DNA of 64,000 nt from Isoetes taiwanensis. Taxonomy: Eukaryota > Streptophyta > Lycopodiopsida > Isoetales > Isoetaceae. Below are positions 22,067 through 33,229 of this stretch, one piece after another (the stretch's first letter is position 1; the number at the start of each line of letters is the position of its first letter). A program made the translations under genes and the position numbers. The notes below the pieces were generated by a model. The model saw only the letters and a program-made list of their open reading frames with translations. It was not told the origin of the DNA and did not search any database. The stretch spans positions 19,022,089 to 19,086,088 of the forward strand of contig JAJEKV010000005.1 of the NCBI GenBank assembly GCA_021234155.1, in the 5' to 3' direction.

Positions 22067-23199
22067 ATGGCACGTACAAAACAGACTGCTCGGAAGCCTC
22101 GTAGGAGCGGATCCTCCAGCGCCAGCGGTTCCGGCATCTTTCGGAGAATCCTCCAAGAACGCCTTCTCCGGGAAAGCGAATCTTCGTCGAGCGAGGAAGC
22201 AGGATCGGACAGGAGCGACCACCTGGAGAGCTCACGGAGGGCGGCCGCCGGATGTCATGAACCAGATCCTCGACGAAATTGCACAGGAGGAGGGAAGAAG
22301 CGGGCAGCAGCAGGAGCAACCTCGGGAGGACTACAACCCGCAGGACGAGCAGCTGGAGCAGACAGGGTAGCCAATAGCCCAGGAGCAACACCAGGAGGAC
22401 GCCAACCCACAGAGGGAGCAGAGGGAGCAGGCGGACCAATCGACAGCCCAGGAGCAACCCCAGGCTGAGATCCACCTGCAGGAGGAGCAAGGAAGAGAGG
22501 AGCAGCAGCCGCCGGAACTCACCCAAGAGGAAGAGGCCGACCTCGCACGCTTCGTCCACAAGTATGAAGCCAAAGAGCGCTGCCGGGAGCGGAGAACAAA
22601 GAGTCGAGAAGACGACCCGACCACAGCCAGCGGGTCCAAGAAGAGGAAGGCCAAAGCCATAAAGGCAGGCAAGAGGAAGGTGGTGAAGGTTGGGAAGCGG
22701 GCGGTGGATCTCGTCATCAATGAGCCGTCGGGAGAGGAGACCCCGCCCACTACAAGCGGCTTCGAGATGGAGACTACGCACGCGGCGCCAGACGGCAAGC
22801 TCTTCAAAGCCCCTGGTGAGTAGAGGAAGAGGTCCCGAGGCAGCGCGGCCAAGAACGAAGGAGGAGACAGGACAGCTAGCGAAGCCCCCACCTTTCCAGG
22901 ACGTGGGATAGGGTTAAAGCCCCGCGACCCCAGCGGGAGGCATATGTGATAGACCCCTAAAGGTCTATCAGAAGAGGATTAGAGAGCACAACTCCTATAT
23001 GGAGAAGTGGGAGGCATACAATGCCTATTTCGCCAAAGATCGGGTAAGAACAAATGAAGGCGGAGTACCCCAAGGCGTAATCTGGGCCACCGCCACCCAG
23101 GCCCAAGCCTCCCCGAGCACCGAGGAAGAAGTGAGCAAGAAGAAGAAGCTAGAAGACAGAGCCCTCAAGGAGATCCGCCATTTCCGGAAGAGTTACTGA
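22067..23199 (+). CDS. Retroelement ORF1 with a histone H3-like N-terminus, frames broken
   Basis: Extra protein encoded between the LTR and gag. Two ATGs are adjacent (22064, 22067). The second has A at -3 and G at +4 and gives M-ARTKQTARK, identical to residues 1-9 of mature histone H3, then PRRSGSSSASGSG. A Ser/Glu-rich stretch follows. The frame shifts near 22240-22330 to a Gln/Glu-rich region (EQHQEDANPQREQREQAD) and to FVHKYEAKERC, then a strongly basic segment (GSKKRKAKAIKAGKRK) that may be a nuclear signal. A good splice donor shape (GGTGAGT) occurs near 22815. A last piece, 22950-23199, reads KRIREHNSYMEKWEAYNAYF and ends HFRKSY. No enzyme domain is seen. I do not recognise the protein; a chromatin-related role is inferred only from the H3-like start. 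Confidence 0.6.
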
Positions 23200-23573
23200 A
23201 CTCTTGATTCCTGTGGCGCCGTTCCAACGTTTGGTCCGCTGGTTATGCAAGAGTATAACACGCATATGCGCCGCGTGACCGACGAGATGTTGTTGTGTTT
23301 TACAGAGGCGCCGAAGGCGAACATAGTAAAGCATTTTGAAGACTCAACGGCCTGCACGTGCACGCCGAAGAGGGTTACCCTCATGAAGGGGATATGTATC
23401 TTGCCGTGCACATCAAGGAGAACGCCCTTGAATTTTGTAAATAATGGAAAATTTTGTTAATATAAAGAAATTTTTGTGTAAATAAAGTGTCAAACCCTGT
23501 TTAAATAGGTTAAGATATCGATCCCTAGCTTTTGTTTTAATTGAATTGGAGCTTTGAGCAAAATTGAGACGAT

Positions 23574-24027
23574 GTCTCTCACACACGTCGCGCCGGATGA
23601 CATTTCTAGAATCTCGAATCGGCCGGGCAACAGCGTGTGAGACCATGCCCAAAATGCCCAAAACAGCTCCAAATCGACTAAGTAAGGGGTCAATTCTCGC
23701 CTAACTTCGATGAGTTTAGTGGAATTACAGCCTTAGATCACTTAAATTGAGTAAGCCTAGCCCAATTGGTTACCATGTCTCACCGCGTCGCGCCGGAACG
23801 ATTTCGACATTCTCAAAATCGGCCCGGGCGCAGCGGTGAGACCTCGCACCATTTCTTCACCAAATGATCTCCAAATTGTACAATAGGTTCAGTGGTTGTC
23901 CTTAGCATGCTCAAACCCTAGAAATAGTCTTCAAACTTGCAATTGCATCTCTTAATAGGTCGAATTGCCTAATCTCAAAAGAAATTCTAGGTCATCCAAA
24001 AATTAGGGTTTCCCCTTTTCTATAAAT
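23574..24027 (+). promoter_or_regulatory. Promoter module 2: two long hairpins plus TATA box
   Basis: Hairpins at 23574-23643 and 23777-23842, with the same arms as module 1: GTCTCAC...CGTCGCGCCGG and CCGGGCGCAGCG...GTGAGAC. TATAAATA is at 24021-24028, about 120 bases before the ORF2 start at 24143. Between the modules the hairpin sequences are conserved better than the spacers. Confidence 0.65.
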
Positions 24028-24142
24028 AAGTCCCCATTTCTCAATGGGCACCACCGCAAATTTGCTCTCCACCGCTTAGGGCGATCTTTTCAGCTCCCCG
24101 AGGCGCTCGCATCCGTTTGATACTCCCTTCTTTGCTAGATCA

Positions 24143-25633
24143 ATGGCCACTGCCGACTTGAGGCGATGGTATGGTAGCTAGTGCCCATCTTCGCCGAGGC
24201 GGATGTCAACGACATCTTCCAAGTCTTTGGGAAAGAAATCGACATCAAGCCACGCTAAATGCAACCCCAAAGATATAGGCAAGGGTGCTAGCAGAATTTC
24301 AAGCTAGGGTAGGACCTTCCCTTGTCCAAGTCCCCCCTTGCATAGGATACCGTTCCCCGCCCATCCCTTCAAGTTGACCTTGGCGATGTCCCCAACATCG
24401 CCAAGTACTTGACTAACAAGGCGCAGAGGTCGCCTGACTACATGGTCCCGACGACCAATAGGACCAAGTACTTCTCTTACACAGCAGCCCTAGCCATCTT
24501 CTTATCCTTGGCGCCGAGAACCCGATGGGGCAACCTCTATCCCTCGATGGATGGAGGTAGACCCCATAGCGATTAAGAGGAAGAGCAGGATCTTTGTTGC
24601 AGTATCAACAGAAGCAGGAAGCAAGAGAGGATGAAGAGGAGTGGGACAACGGAAGGATACGGAGCTCGACTTCAGGCGAAGAAGGCGCCAAGCAGGAGCG
24701 GGGAGCTGATCAATTTCGGCAGAGCTGGCGGGGCATCGAGTTGCTCCCCCACTCGGGCTAGGCATCACAAGCCTAGCCCCTATCATCATCAACGGAGAAG
24801 AATGCGGAGAGGGAGCTCAGGTTGGACGAATCGCCCACCAAGCGCGGCCCGGAGACCGACATGGACGACTTCATCGTCCGGGGAGCCTCGACTTTCCGGC
24901 TTCAAGTGAGGGAGGCCGACACCTACACAGGGGAGACGACCTCCGATATCCAGCCTACGCGGCATCGGGCAAATGATGGACGGCGGGAGTCGCCAATGTG
25001 AGAGGAGGAGTTCCTCGCCCTCCAAGAACGAGATGGGGATCCGTGGGAAGACCACGAGCATCCTAATGCCGAGTCCTTCGACATCACCCCGCCAAAAGGA
25101 GAAGGAATCGACCTCGGGAGGCTCGACCCCGACAATTGAAGACTACTGTGGAGTCTGACTGAAATTGAGGTCCACGAAAGTACGGCACGGCAGAGCCGGA
25201 GGCCAAACAAGCCGAGAAGCTTCGGCGACAACACAACGGCATGTGTCGGTACTACTTGCCGCTGCTGATGGATGGGAGAATAGCGGTAATACACCGCAAG
25301 TTCAGCCCCAGAGGTGAAGAAGGAGTGTTCATGCTGATTGCACTCTCAGGCTTCGGCAGGCATGCTCGAATAGCAACAAACGTCGACTATGCTGTCTTAG
25401 TCAAGAGGGCAATGGCACTTGACCTCTTCGACTTCGCCATACCCCACCGACGTCAGGCGAGATTGGCAGTGACTGCGGCCCTTACATCCGACCGCAGGGT
25501 AGAAGACCTGGTGAGAGCCATACAGGGAGGCTCGTCGGCAAGCATCATCAGGAACTTGGGTCACTCGGTAGGGACGGCCCAAGTTAAGAAGTTTCTTGAA
25601 GACAACCCGTCTTACCGGCGATTTCAAGACTAG
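24143..25633 (+). pseudogene. Retroelement ORF2, unknown, frames broken
   Basis: Starts at ATG 24143 (MATADLRRWYG) behind promoter module 2 and soon shifts frame (FAEADVNDIFQVFGKE). The middle is decayed but readable near 24810-25140: ESPTKRGPETDMDDFIVRG and EEEFLALQERDGDPWEDHE, an acidic region. The end, 25208-25633, is open for about 140 residues: KLRRQHNGMCRYYLPLLMDG, VDYAVLVKRAMALDLFDF and VKKFLEDNPSYRRFQD. It is a compact, mostly helical, basic domain that I do not recognise. It ends about 150 bases before gag. The function is unknown. Confidence 0.5.
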
Positions 25634-25799
25634 TTAGACTCTTGATCCCGGAGACTTTTTGTATCTGAAATATTATATGATATATGAATATAAATTCTAT
25701 TGCACTTTAAATGTTTTGTTGACGTATTTTTGCCCCACAATTATACCAACAAGCATAAACAATGCAAGAGAACAAAGGAACTAACCATATAGCCATGTA

Positions 25800-27183
25800 T
25801 CACTTGTGGATGCAGCTAGAGGACTAAGCGCAGGGGAACGACAACTGCGAGACCTTATAGAAGAGCAGACCCCGCCCAGACCACCCCCGGCAAGGAACCT
25901 ATTTGCAGATATGGAACCCATGACCCCAGAGGAGGAGATATCCCAGATGAGGACGGACCTGGAGCAGATAAAGGCCTTGCTGTCCGCGCAAGCAGGAGTG
26001 GGTTCGGTGGGCAACGCTCAGCTGCCGCAAGCATCAGCTCGGAGAGCAGGAAGGGACAAGAAGAGGAGCAAGAGAAGGAGATCCTCCAGTCCGGAATCTT
26101 CCGACTCAAGTTCGGGACTTCGGACTCGACCGAGGAAGAGGAAGAGCGGTGCTCGGGGACCGAACAGAGATGGAAGGCAAAGGAACACCGAAGAGGGAAG
26201 GCGAGGAACACCCGGATGGACGACAAAGAGACACGTGGCCTCGACTACCGTAAGAAGGTAGATTCCGCACTGGGCAATGTATGGAAGGCCCGGAAACTGG
26301 AACAGTTCTCAGGGGAGAACAGGTCAGGATTGGAAGCAGAGGCATGGCTGGACGAAATGAGTGAGTACGGCAACGCTTATGGCATGAAAGATAAAGACAA
26401 AGGCAGAGTTGCAACAGCCAACTTGAAAGGAGCCGCACGGATTTGGTGGAAGGGTTATGCAAAGGCACATGGCTTAAGCAGGGATGCTTGTAAGTTCAAG
26501 AAGTTTGCAAAAGCCTTCAAGCGCCATTACGTCCCAAGGGAACATAAGTCCAGCATGATGCAGCAGTTCTATAGGCTCCAACAGGGAAACAAATCAGTCC
26601 AGAAATATACAGAGGAATTCATGAGGCTAAGGCTGTATGTGCCGAAGTTGGGAGAGAAGCATGCAGTGGATCGAGGGGCTGAATGAGGAGATCCGCAAGC
26701 TTGTGAGAGCAATAAACCCTAGGACAGTATCAGAAGCAGAGTCCAAGGCTATAAGCTTGCAGGGGTCGGGACCTCAGAATAGCGGGCAGAAGCAGCAGTA
26801 TTTCCAGGATAAAGGCAAGGCGACAGGAAGCTATAGCCCCAGGGCAGCCAGTCCAGGCCCAGCTAGAGCCCCACATGGTGGCAACCAGGGGAAGCAGCAG
26901 GAGAAGAAGCAGGTGTCCTTCAAGGACAAGCAGGAGGGGTCAAACTACTCCAAAGCAGTACGATCCTTTTTGCAGGCGATGCCCAAGGAAAAGAGGCAGG
27001 AGTGCATAGAAAAGCAGCTGTGCTTCAGGTGCTTCCAGCCAGGCCATAGGACAGCAAACTGCCCCTACGTCATGAGTGCAGCTCTAGCGGAGTTGGGAGA
27101 TTGGGACTTCTGTCCGGACGGCGCACGGCGAAAGAAGCCCGCGACTACATTGAGGGGGGTGAGTGTCATATCTTTGCCGCAAT
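25800..27183 (+). pseudogene. gag: gag of the Ty3 element
   Basis: Capsid and nucleocapsid protein in three overlapping frames joined by two frameshifts (near 26218 and 26660). N-terminal part: a proline- and arginine/serine-rich region (DKKRSKRRRSSSPESSDSSS). Capsid part: WLDEMSEYGNAYGMKDKDK and AARIWWKGYAKAHGLSRD, then FAKAFKRHYVP, as in the Retrotrans_gag domain. Nucleocapsid: one CCHC zinc knuckle, CFRCFQPGHRTANC. No good ATG is visible at the start of the open stretch, so the true start is uncertain. Confidence 0.85.
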
Positions 27184-27224
27184 AGATACTGAGCAAAGAG
27201 AGCCGAAGATAAGGTAATTTCCAC

Positions 27225-27581
27225 GATGCAGGGAAGGCCAAGGCCAAGTCCTTCATAGTCTTGATAGACTCAGGAAGTAGCCATAACTTTGCATCCCCCA
27301 GAATGGTTCAGATGTTGAAGTTGAAGCCGCTAAAGTCAAAGCCAAGACCCGTTGTCTTAGCAAGTGGTGCAGTGAGGCAGACGGCGGGCAATAGAATTAA
27401 CTTCGACATCGACTTGCCAGGGATTAATATCCAGATGGGGGCAGAAGTAATGGGCATTGGCAAGTATGACTTGATCATAGGAATGGAGTACCTTGGGCCA
27501 GCGAGGGGGCCATTATCGATCAGTGGAAAGCGGAAGGTGACCTTCCCAACGCCTTTGGCAAGATCATCGAAATCACAGTAA
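27225..27581 (+). pseudogene. Retropepsin-like aspartic protease of the Ty3 element
   Basis: KSFIVLIDSGSSHNFASP carries the catalytic DSG, followed by VVLASGAVRQTAGN and IGKYDLIIGMEYL (the flap and hydrophobic-hydrophobic-Gly regions). The order gag-protease-RT is normal for Ty3. The frame is interrupted just upstream of the protease and after it, so the polyprotein is broken. Confidence 0.85.
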
Positions 27582-27810
27582 AGAAGTTGTCCCCATCATG
27601 CGGTGCATGTCTTCTAAGAGGCTGTTCAAGTGCATCAAGAGCGAAGCGGTGGGCATACATCTTCAAGCTTGAGATTAGTGAGCCGGAATCGGAAGGAAGC
27701 AAAGAAGACAAGGTGCTCGCCAAGTTGCGAAGCAAGTAGCTAAGCTGATCCGCGGAGTTCCATGATCTCTTTCGTGATGAGATCAAGCAGCTCCCTCCTT
27801 ATAGGGGGAG

Positions 27811-28680
27811 TTGAGTGCGAGATTGCACTCGAACCGGGGAACAAAGCCAACGAGCAAGGCTCCATATAGAATGACAACGCAGGAATTGTCGAGACTAAAA
27901 GCGATTCTGCAGGAGGAGCCGCTTGACCTAGGTTTTATTAGACCTAGTGTTTCGCCATTTGGGCGCCCATTCTCTTCGTTAAGAAGAAGGATGGCGCTTT
28001 AAGGATGTGCATAGACTATAGGCAGTTGAACAAGCACACCATTAAGAACAAATGCAGCGCCCCGGATCGGATGACTTAATGGATCAGCTCCAAGGTGCAA
28101 AGATCTTCTCCAAAATCGACTTAAGGTCAGGTTATCACCAGATCGGGATAAGGGAAGAAGATATCCATAAGACCTTAACGCCGGTATGGGCACTATGAGT
28201 TCCGCGGTAATGCCCTTCGCTTATCGAATGCCCACTAACGTTCATGAGGCTCATGAGCGACATCTTCTTGGGGAGTTCTTAGACACCTTTGTGATTGTTT
28301 TCTTTGATGACATTTTGGTGTATAGCAGATCCCTTGAAGAGCACGCATACAACACTTGAGAGAAGAGGCCGAGAAGTTGAAGAGGCACCAGTTGTACGCC
28401 AAGTTGTCGAAGTGCCACTTCGCAACAGGGAAGGTGGAGTATCTAGGACATGTGATCTCAGCAGAAGGCATCTCGACGGATCCTGCAAAGATTGAAGCCG
28501 TCATTCAGTGGCCGGCACCGAAGAATGTGCATGAAGTCAGAAGTTTCCTCGGCCTAGCGGTACTACAGAAGTTCAGAAAGAACTTTGCCAAGATAGCAGC
28601 CCCGCCTATGCACTTGACGCGCGGAGAAAGTGAAAGATTGGGCAGAGCATTGGCACAAGAAAGCCCAAGCGTGGTTTGAA
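27811..28680 (+). pseudogene. Reverse transcriptase of the Ty3 element, several frameshifts
   Basis: Readable motifs in order: [28 protein letters not shown], then in other frames [34 protein letters not shown] (with the first catalytic Asp) and FFDDILVYSRSLEEH (the catalytic pair, FFDD in place of YxDD), then KCHFATGKVEYLGHVIS and WPAPKNVHEVRSFLGL. At least five frame changes in 900 bases show the copy is inactive. Confidence 0.88.
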
Positions 28681-28733
28681 TTGTTGAAGGAAGCTTTTAA
28701 CAACAGCCTTGGGCCTTAACCCCCACGGACCAG

Positions 28734-29083
28734 GTGAAAGATAAGCTTGTAGCAACAGACGCGAGTAAGATAGCTACAGGTGCAGTGCTTATGCAAGAAG
28801 AGCGCGTGGTAGCGTATGATTCCAGGAAGATGAACGACGCCGAAACACGCTACCCCACGCACGATCAAGAATTGCTTGCGGTTGTCAGGGCATTAAGAAT
28901 TTGGAGGCACTACCTTTTGGGAAGGAAGTTCCAGTTGGATACAGACCACCAGAGCCTCCAATATGTATTCATGCAACCACACCTCAACCTGAGGCAGAGA
29001 AGGTGGATGGAGTTCCTTGAAGAGTACGACTTTGATATAGTCTACAAGCCAGGGAAGCTCAATGTGGTAGCGGATGCGCTTTC
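28734..29083 (+). pseudogene. RNase H of the Ty3 element, cut by element 2
   Basis: DASKIATGAVLMQEERVVAY, TRYPTHDQELLAVVRALR, then FQLDTDHQSLQYV and FDIVYKPGKLNVVADAL. These include the catalytic Asp and Glu and the end of the domain. The frame is open up to the insertion of element 2 after TTTC (29080-29083). Past the insertion, 38093 continues as ARG-HIS-PRO, restoring the usual ADALSRHP linker to integrase. Confidence 0.9.
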
Positions 29084-29107
29084 GGGTAAAAGAAAGCTAG
29101 GGTGTCT
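29084..29107 (+). repeat. Element 2 left terminal inverted repeat
   Basis: 24 bases, GGGTAAAAGAAAGC...GTGTCT, an exact reverse complement of 38065-38088. A 31-base palindrome (29114-29144, arms ATGCCCT.ACATTAT) lies just inside. Confidence 0.93.
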
Positions 29108-30443
29108 AAAAAAATGCCCTTACATTATGTATAATGTAGGGCATGTAGGCACCCGTTTTTGTTATTTTTTTGAATTTTAGTTAGTTGGGATATGTAATGA
29201 TTAGGAGTAGCCACGTCAGCAATTCAAAATTATGAGTGGCAGTGGCAACCAGAACGGACCTTCATTGCAATTTTTCGGAGGGAGATTGCGAAGTGTTTCC
29301 TGTTTAGGAAAAAAATTTGCCGCCGTTCCAATTTTACGTGTTTCGAAAGTGATCAACGAAGTAATTCGATCAGAACTATTCTTCTTCCTCGAAATCCTTG
29401 CCAAAATCCAAGCAATGGACGCCTTTGCCTCGGGAAGTCACCAGATTAAAACAAAATTTGAAAATAGCCGATTCTAGCAAGAAAGAAAAAAAAACAAGAG
29501 GAAGGTTCAAACTTCCGAGGAACCGGGGCCAAAAAGAAGACTTATTTGTGAAGAACCCGCTGTTGTGGAAGCAAAGCATGTAAGATGTGTAAATGCGGAT
29601 GAAATTTTTCCAGATTTACAACGAGATAATGGACGAGCAAAGTTGGGGGCCCAAAGACATACGGGGTTCAAAGAATCTAGCGTGAAGCCGAGTGGGCGAG
29701 AACTTCTACAAACATTATGAAATTGTTTTTGGTAAGCGGAGGTCACAAATCGCCATGTACCTGAGTACTTTGCTCGTGCATTTGCCCTTCAATTGACAGG
29801 TAAAAAGTAGATTGGGATACTTTTTAAAGTTTTGGCCAAAGATTTGGCAAAGGGAGGAGCAAAAGAATCTGCTATTCTGAGAAGAAATTGCGACCTCTAA
29901 ATCCACATCCAAGGTTCCTAAATTTCAGCAAGGATTTTACCCTAAGGAAGAGCTTGAATTTGCGTAAACTCTGTAACAAATGTTGTCATGGAGAGTTAAT
30001 TAGCAAGCACATCCAAGGTTGAAGAACTGAAAATCCAGCGCATGTAATTACGTGACAATATAAATAAGATTTCGGGAAGAAAGGATGCACATGAAGAGGA
30101 CCTAGCATGAGATACAAGAAGACATCAATAGTGTTCTCGACGACGCTAAGGAATAATAAGAGAGACATCAAGATTGCAAAGCAGGAGGTAGACCTTTTGA
30201 TGAGAGATAGAAACGAGGGGAAGGAAGAAATGTGAAGAGAATTCAGGAGCCATTGGAGAAAGCCATTCGGGAGAAGGAGTTATGTGAAAAGAGGATTGCA
30301 GAACTTGAGGAGGCCCACAAAGTTCGGTTTGAGTCCGCAGGCGGCTTGATGATATGCATAAGTACATGATGCATTCTCATAAATGATTCTCCTTCAGCCC
30401 AAAACAAGCTTAGTGATCTCTCGGCTGAAGAAAAATTCATATC

Positions 30444-30644
30444 GTGCATGGATGTGTGTTTTGCAGTAATGGCTTTGCTAATAATGAACCTATCCTAGTT
30501 GCTCCATGCGAGCATTCATTTCATATCTTACATTTCTCATATTCTATTTCTGTTTGGACTATCACCGCCCAAGAGCATGCAAATGGGACGATAACATTTC
30601 AAAGACCTTGGGTGTGTACTTTGGAGGTAAGCGGTATTTCATGA
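30444..30644 (+). CDS. Possible RING-like zinc-finger exon in element 2
   Basis: A short frame with CVFCSNGF, ten residues, then PCEHSFH. The pattern C-x2-C...C-x-H-x2-H recalls the start of a RING finger. Upstream (about 30240-30350) is a helical, charged stretch (KAIREKELCEKRIAELEEAH). These may be 5' exons of the Ulp1-like gene or another small gene. No complete domain is visible and the second half has no paired cysteines. Confidence 0.25.
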   Translation: MHGCVFCSNGFANNEPILVAPCEHSFHILHFSYSISVWTITAQEHANGTITFQRPWVCTLEVSGIS

Positions 30645-31338
30645 TTTATGTTCAATTTTGCACCCGGGATTACTTGCAATGTAGAATCCATTTACATGTA
30701 GAATCCATTTACATGTAGATTCTTTGCACTTAAGGTTTTGCTACAAACATGTAGGAGTGTCTTGGTTATTTTATACTTATAGTTCCTTGGCTTGCATGTC
30801 ATACATATATGTGTTTCTTACATACATGTTGTACATTCACGGTGTAGGGTCCTAAATGTAGAACTTAAATACATAAAATTAGGAGTTGTGTAATTGAGTT
30901 TTGTGGCGAGAACATTTAGAGGTATTTTATGTCTTTGTGTGATGTGTACATGTGCATACATTGAGCACATTCATGTACATTACATGTACATTCCATCTGG
31001 ATAAATAGTTGTTTACATATGTATGTACTCAAAGTACTTCAATGTAGATCGAGTTCTAGTAATATGTACTGACTATTGATATGTATGCGAGCGGTTAGAG
31101 ACCGATTAGTTTGAGACCGATATCCGATCGTTATGTGATTTATTTTCGAGCTTCAAAGTGCCAAAAAACTACTTGAAAGCGTAAATTACACCTGAGATCG
31201 AGGTGCGCTTTGTTTTCAAATTCGATTTGCATTGTGTCGAGGAGGAAGCAATTTCTTATTCTTGGTTCGGTTTTCACGGTTTTGGAGGTTCCAAAGAAAA
31301 TTGAGGTGCAAGATGTAGCCGAGGAAAGAAAGCGTTGA

Positions 31339-33190
31339 TTGAAGGAAAAAGCAAAATCACTATTCTGCGGTGATCAGGTTGAGGAGGCCGGCACTTCAGT
31401 CCGCATGGTGACATTCAGTTATGAGCAGGAACTCGAGAGATTGAGGGAGCAGGCTAAGGCCACATCTTCAAAAGTAAAGGCAGCAGCAGAAGATGTGACT
31501 CCAAAGAAGAACTCCACGCCTAAAAAGCCACTGAAGAAGATAATTGAAGCAGTAGAAACAGGTAAGAAAGCATTTTATTTTAGTGTACAAAGAAATTGAG
31601 AAATCCATGACATCCTATGTTTACAGGTCCTAATGAAGAGGAATATTCCGAGCATCAAGATGTAGAGCCCTATACTTTTAAGTTTGTGTCAAAACTTGCT
31701 TCTGACATAGCAAAGGACGCTGAAATTCCTGACAATGAGAAATCAGAAGAGGTTGCAGACGAGGATTCTGGACCTAATAAGAATCTGAGTGAGGAAACCA
31801 AAAAAGTAGGGAAGGAAATGGATACTGACTCCGAGAAAACAGTATCAGCAGAGCAGAAGAATGATCTCTACAGGTAACTTGATCTACATTTCTTACATTT
31901 TTTTCTACATCTAGTATCCAAGTTAAAAACTTTAAAATAATATGGATAGTAGTAGGCTAATGTAGATGATTTGTGTAAATGTAGTGGTCATTGAACCTGC
32001 ATCGCATTACGAATACAAGGCCATACGATGCCTTTTTGAACCGAATGATGAAGCTCAAGAAGGCAAGGATTTTCCCGGGATCTTTGCACGAAATGGAGTG
32101 TTATTTATTTGAACAAGATGTCTTTGGACATGGATGTGGGGAAATTTTCCAACCGGCATGTGGATATGTATGCAGTCAATTGGACTTTGAACTTGTTCAT
32201 TTGTATGTGTAAGTCAAGTTAGTAATTGTATCCTTTTCAACTTGTTATAGGTACCGCAGCTCGCGTGTTCGGATGATAAGAAGGGCGACGTCTGGTTCTT
32301 CCCCAGGGACGACTTCATGGAATTTTGCAGCATGGGCCAAGGCAAGCGAAAAAAGATAAATCTATGGCAGCCTCGGCGTGGAAGAGATATTGTAAAGGTA
32401 GCTCTTACAGGGGGATAAATTGGCTGAAGTGCGAGATGGATCATGATTCCAATGCTATGTAGAGTTCTTGAACATCACACTTTGGCCATCTTCAACATGG
32501 CACTTACTAAGAGTAAGAACACCATCAACATTGGATCTTCCCCCGCCGGGGACATTGGCGTTGACATGCTTGCACTTAAGAGGTATTTTGTATTTCACAT
32601 CTCCTTTTATTAATATTGAGTAGATTGGATACCATGTTAGCGACTTCTTTCATTCATTTGCTACAAAATAGATCCGGTCTTTTTGCAGGCTCCATATCCT
32701 CACTATGGCACGCTGGTTGTGTCGAAAGTGTCCCACTTTTTTTGAAGCATGGACAAAATCCTTCACCAGTTGTGAAGATTCATAAGTGTCCACAGCAGAA
32801 AGATGGGGATTCATGTGGCCTCTATGTTGCAGCTTATATGCAGAAGTTTGTAGACACAGTCGTGTGTGGTAAAACTACCAATGTGAGTGTCTCACTTCTT
32901 TTGTCTTGCAAACAAATGGTTTTTAATACTTATTATGTAAGTATTGTTGTCACATTTGCAGATTACCCGAAACTGGTTCTTGACAAAGTATGCATCTGAT
33001 CGTCGTGATGTTCTCACCCGAGCACTACTTCAGGAGTTAGACCACATTCAAATGCTTTTGAACCTATTAGACCACCTGGTACTAATAAATGTTGCTAAGA
33101 AACAGCCTCTCCCTATTGTCAATGCTAAACACTATTTGATTATAAAATACACATTTTTTCATTGAATTTGAATACAATCTCTTTTTATTC
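31339..33190 (+). pseudogene. Ulp1-like (C48) SUMO protease gene of element 2
   Basis: Exons: 31339-31560 (basic and helical, ELERLREQAKATSSK), 31626-31873 (acidic, EEVADEDSGPNKNLSEETKK), 31985-32210 (MMKLKKARIFPGSLHEME), 32251 onward (KGDVWFFPRDDFMEF), 32440-32590 (HHTLAIFNMAL, with the likely catalytic His) and 32696-32880 (CPQQKDGDSCGLYVAAYM, with the catalytic Cys and preceding Gln). Splice-like GT/AG junctions occur at 31561, 31625, 31874 and 32881. The His...Gln...Cys order and spacing fit C48 deSUMOylating proteases. Stops at 32418 and nearby suggest decay. Ulp1 domains are known in several plant transposon families, where their role is unclear. Confidence 0.6.
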
Positions 33191-33229
33191 AACTCCACCA
33201 TACTTTATTGATAAATTGCATGTTCTTTC

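Noticed and set aside
22067-22096. Truncated histone H3 gene
   Set aside because: Only nine residues match; the next residues (PRRSG) and everything after diverge, and it is the start of a long different ORF inside a retrotransposon.
21996-22781. Long minus-strand open frame opposite ORF1
   Set aside because: Leucine-rich, low complexity, and the mirror of a GC-rich plus-strand coding region with recognisable content.
29398-29583. Small plus-strand frame near the left end of element 2
   Set aside because: Lysine-rich and short, with no splice or domain support.
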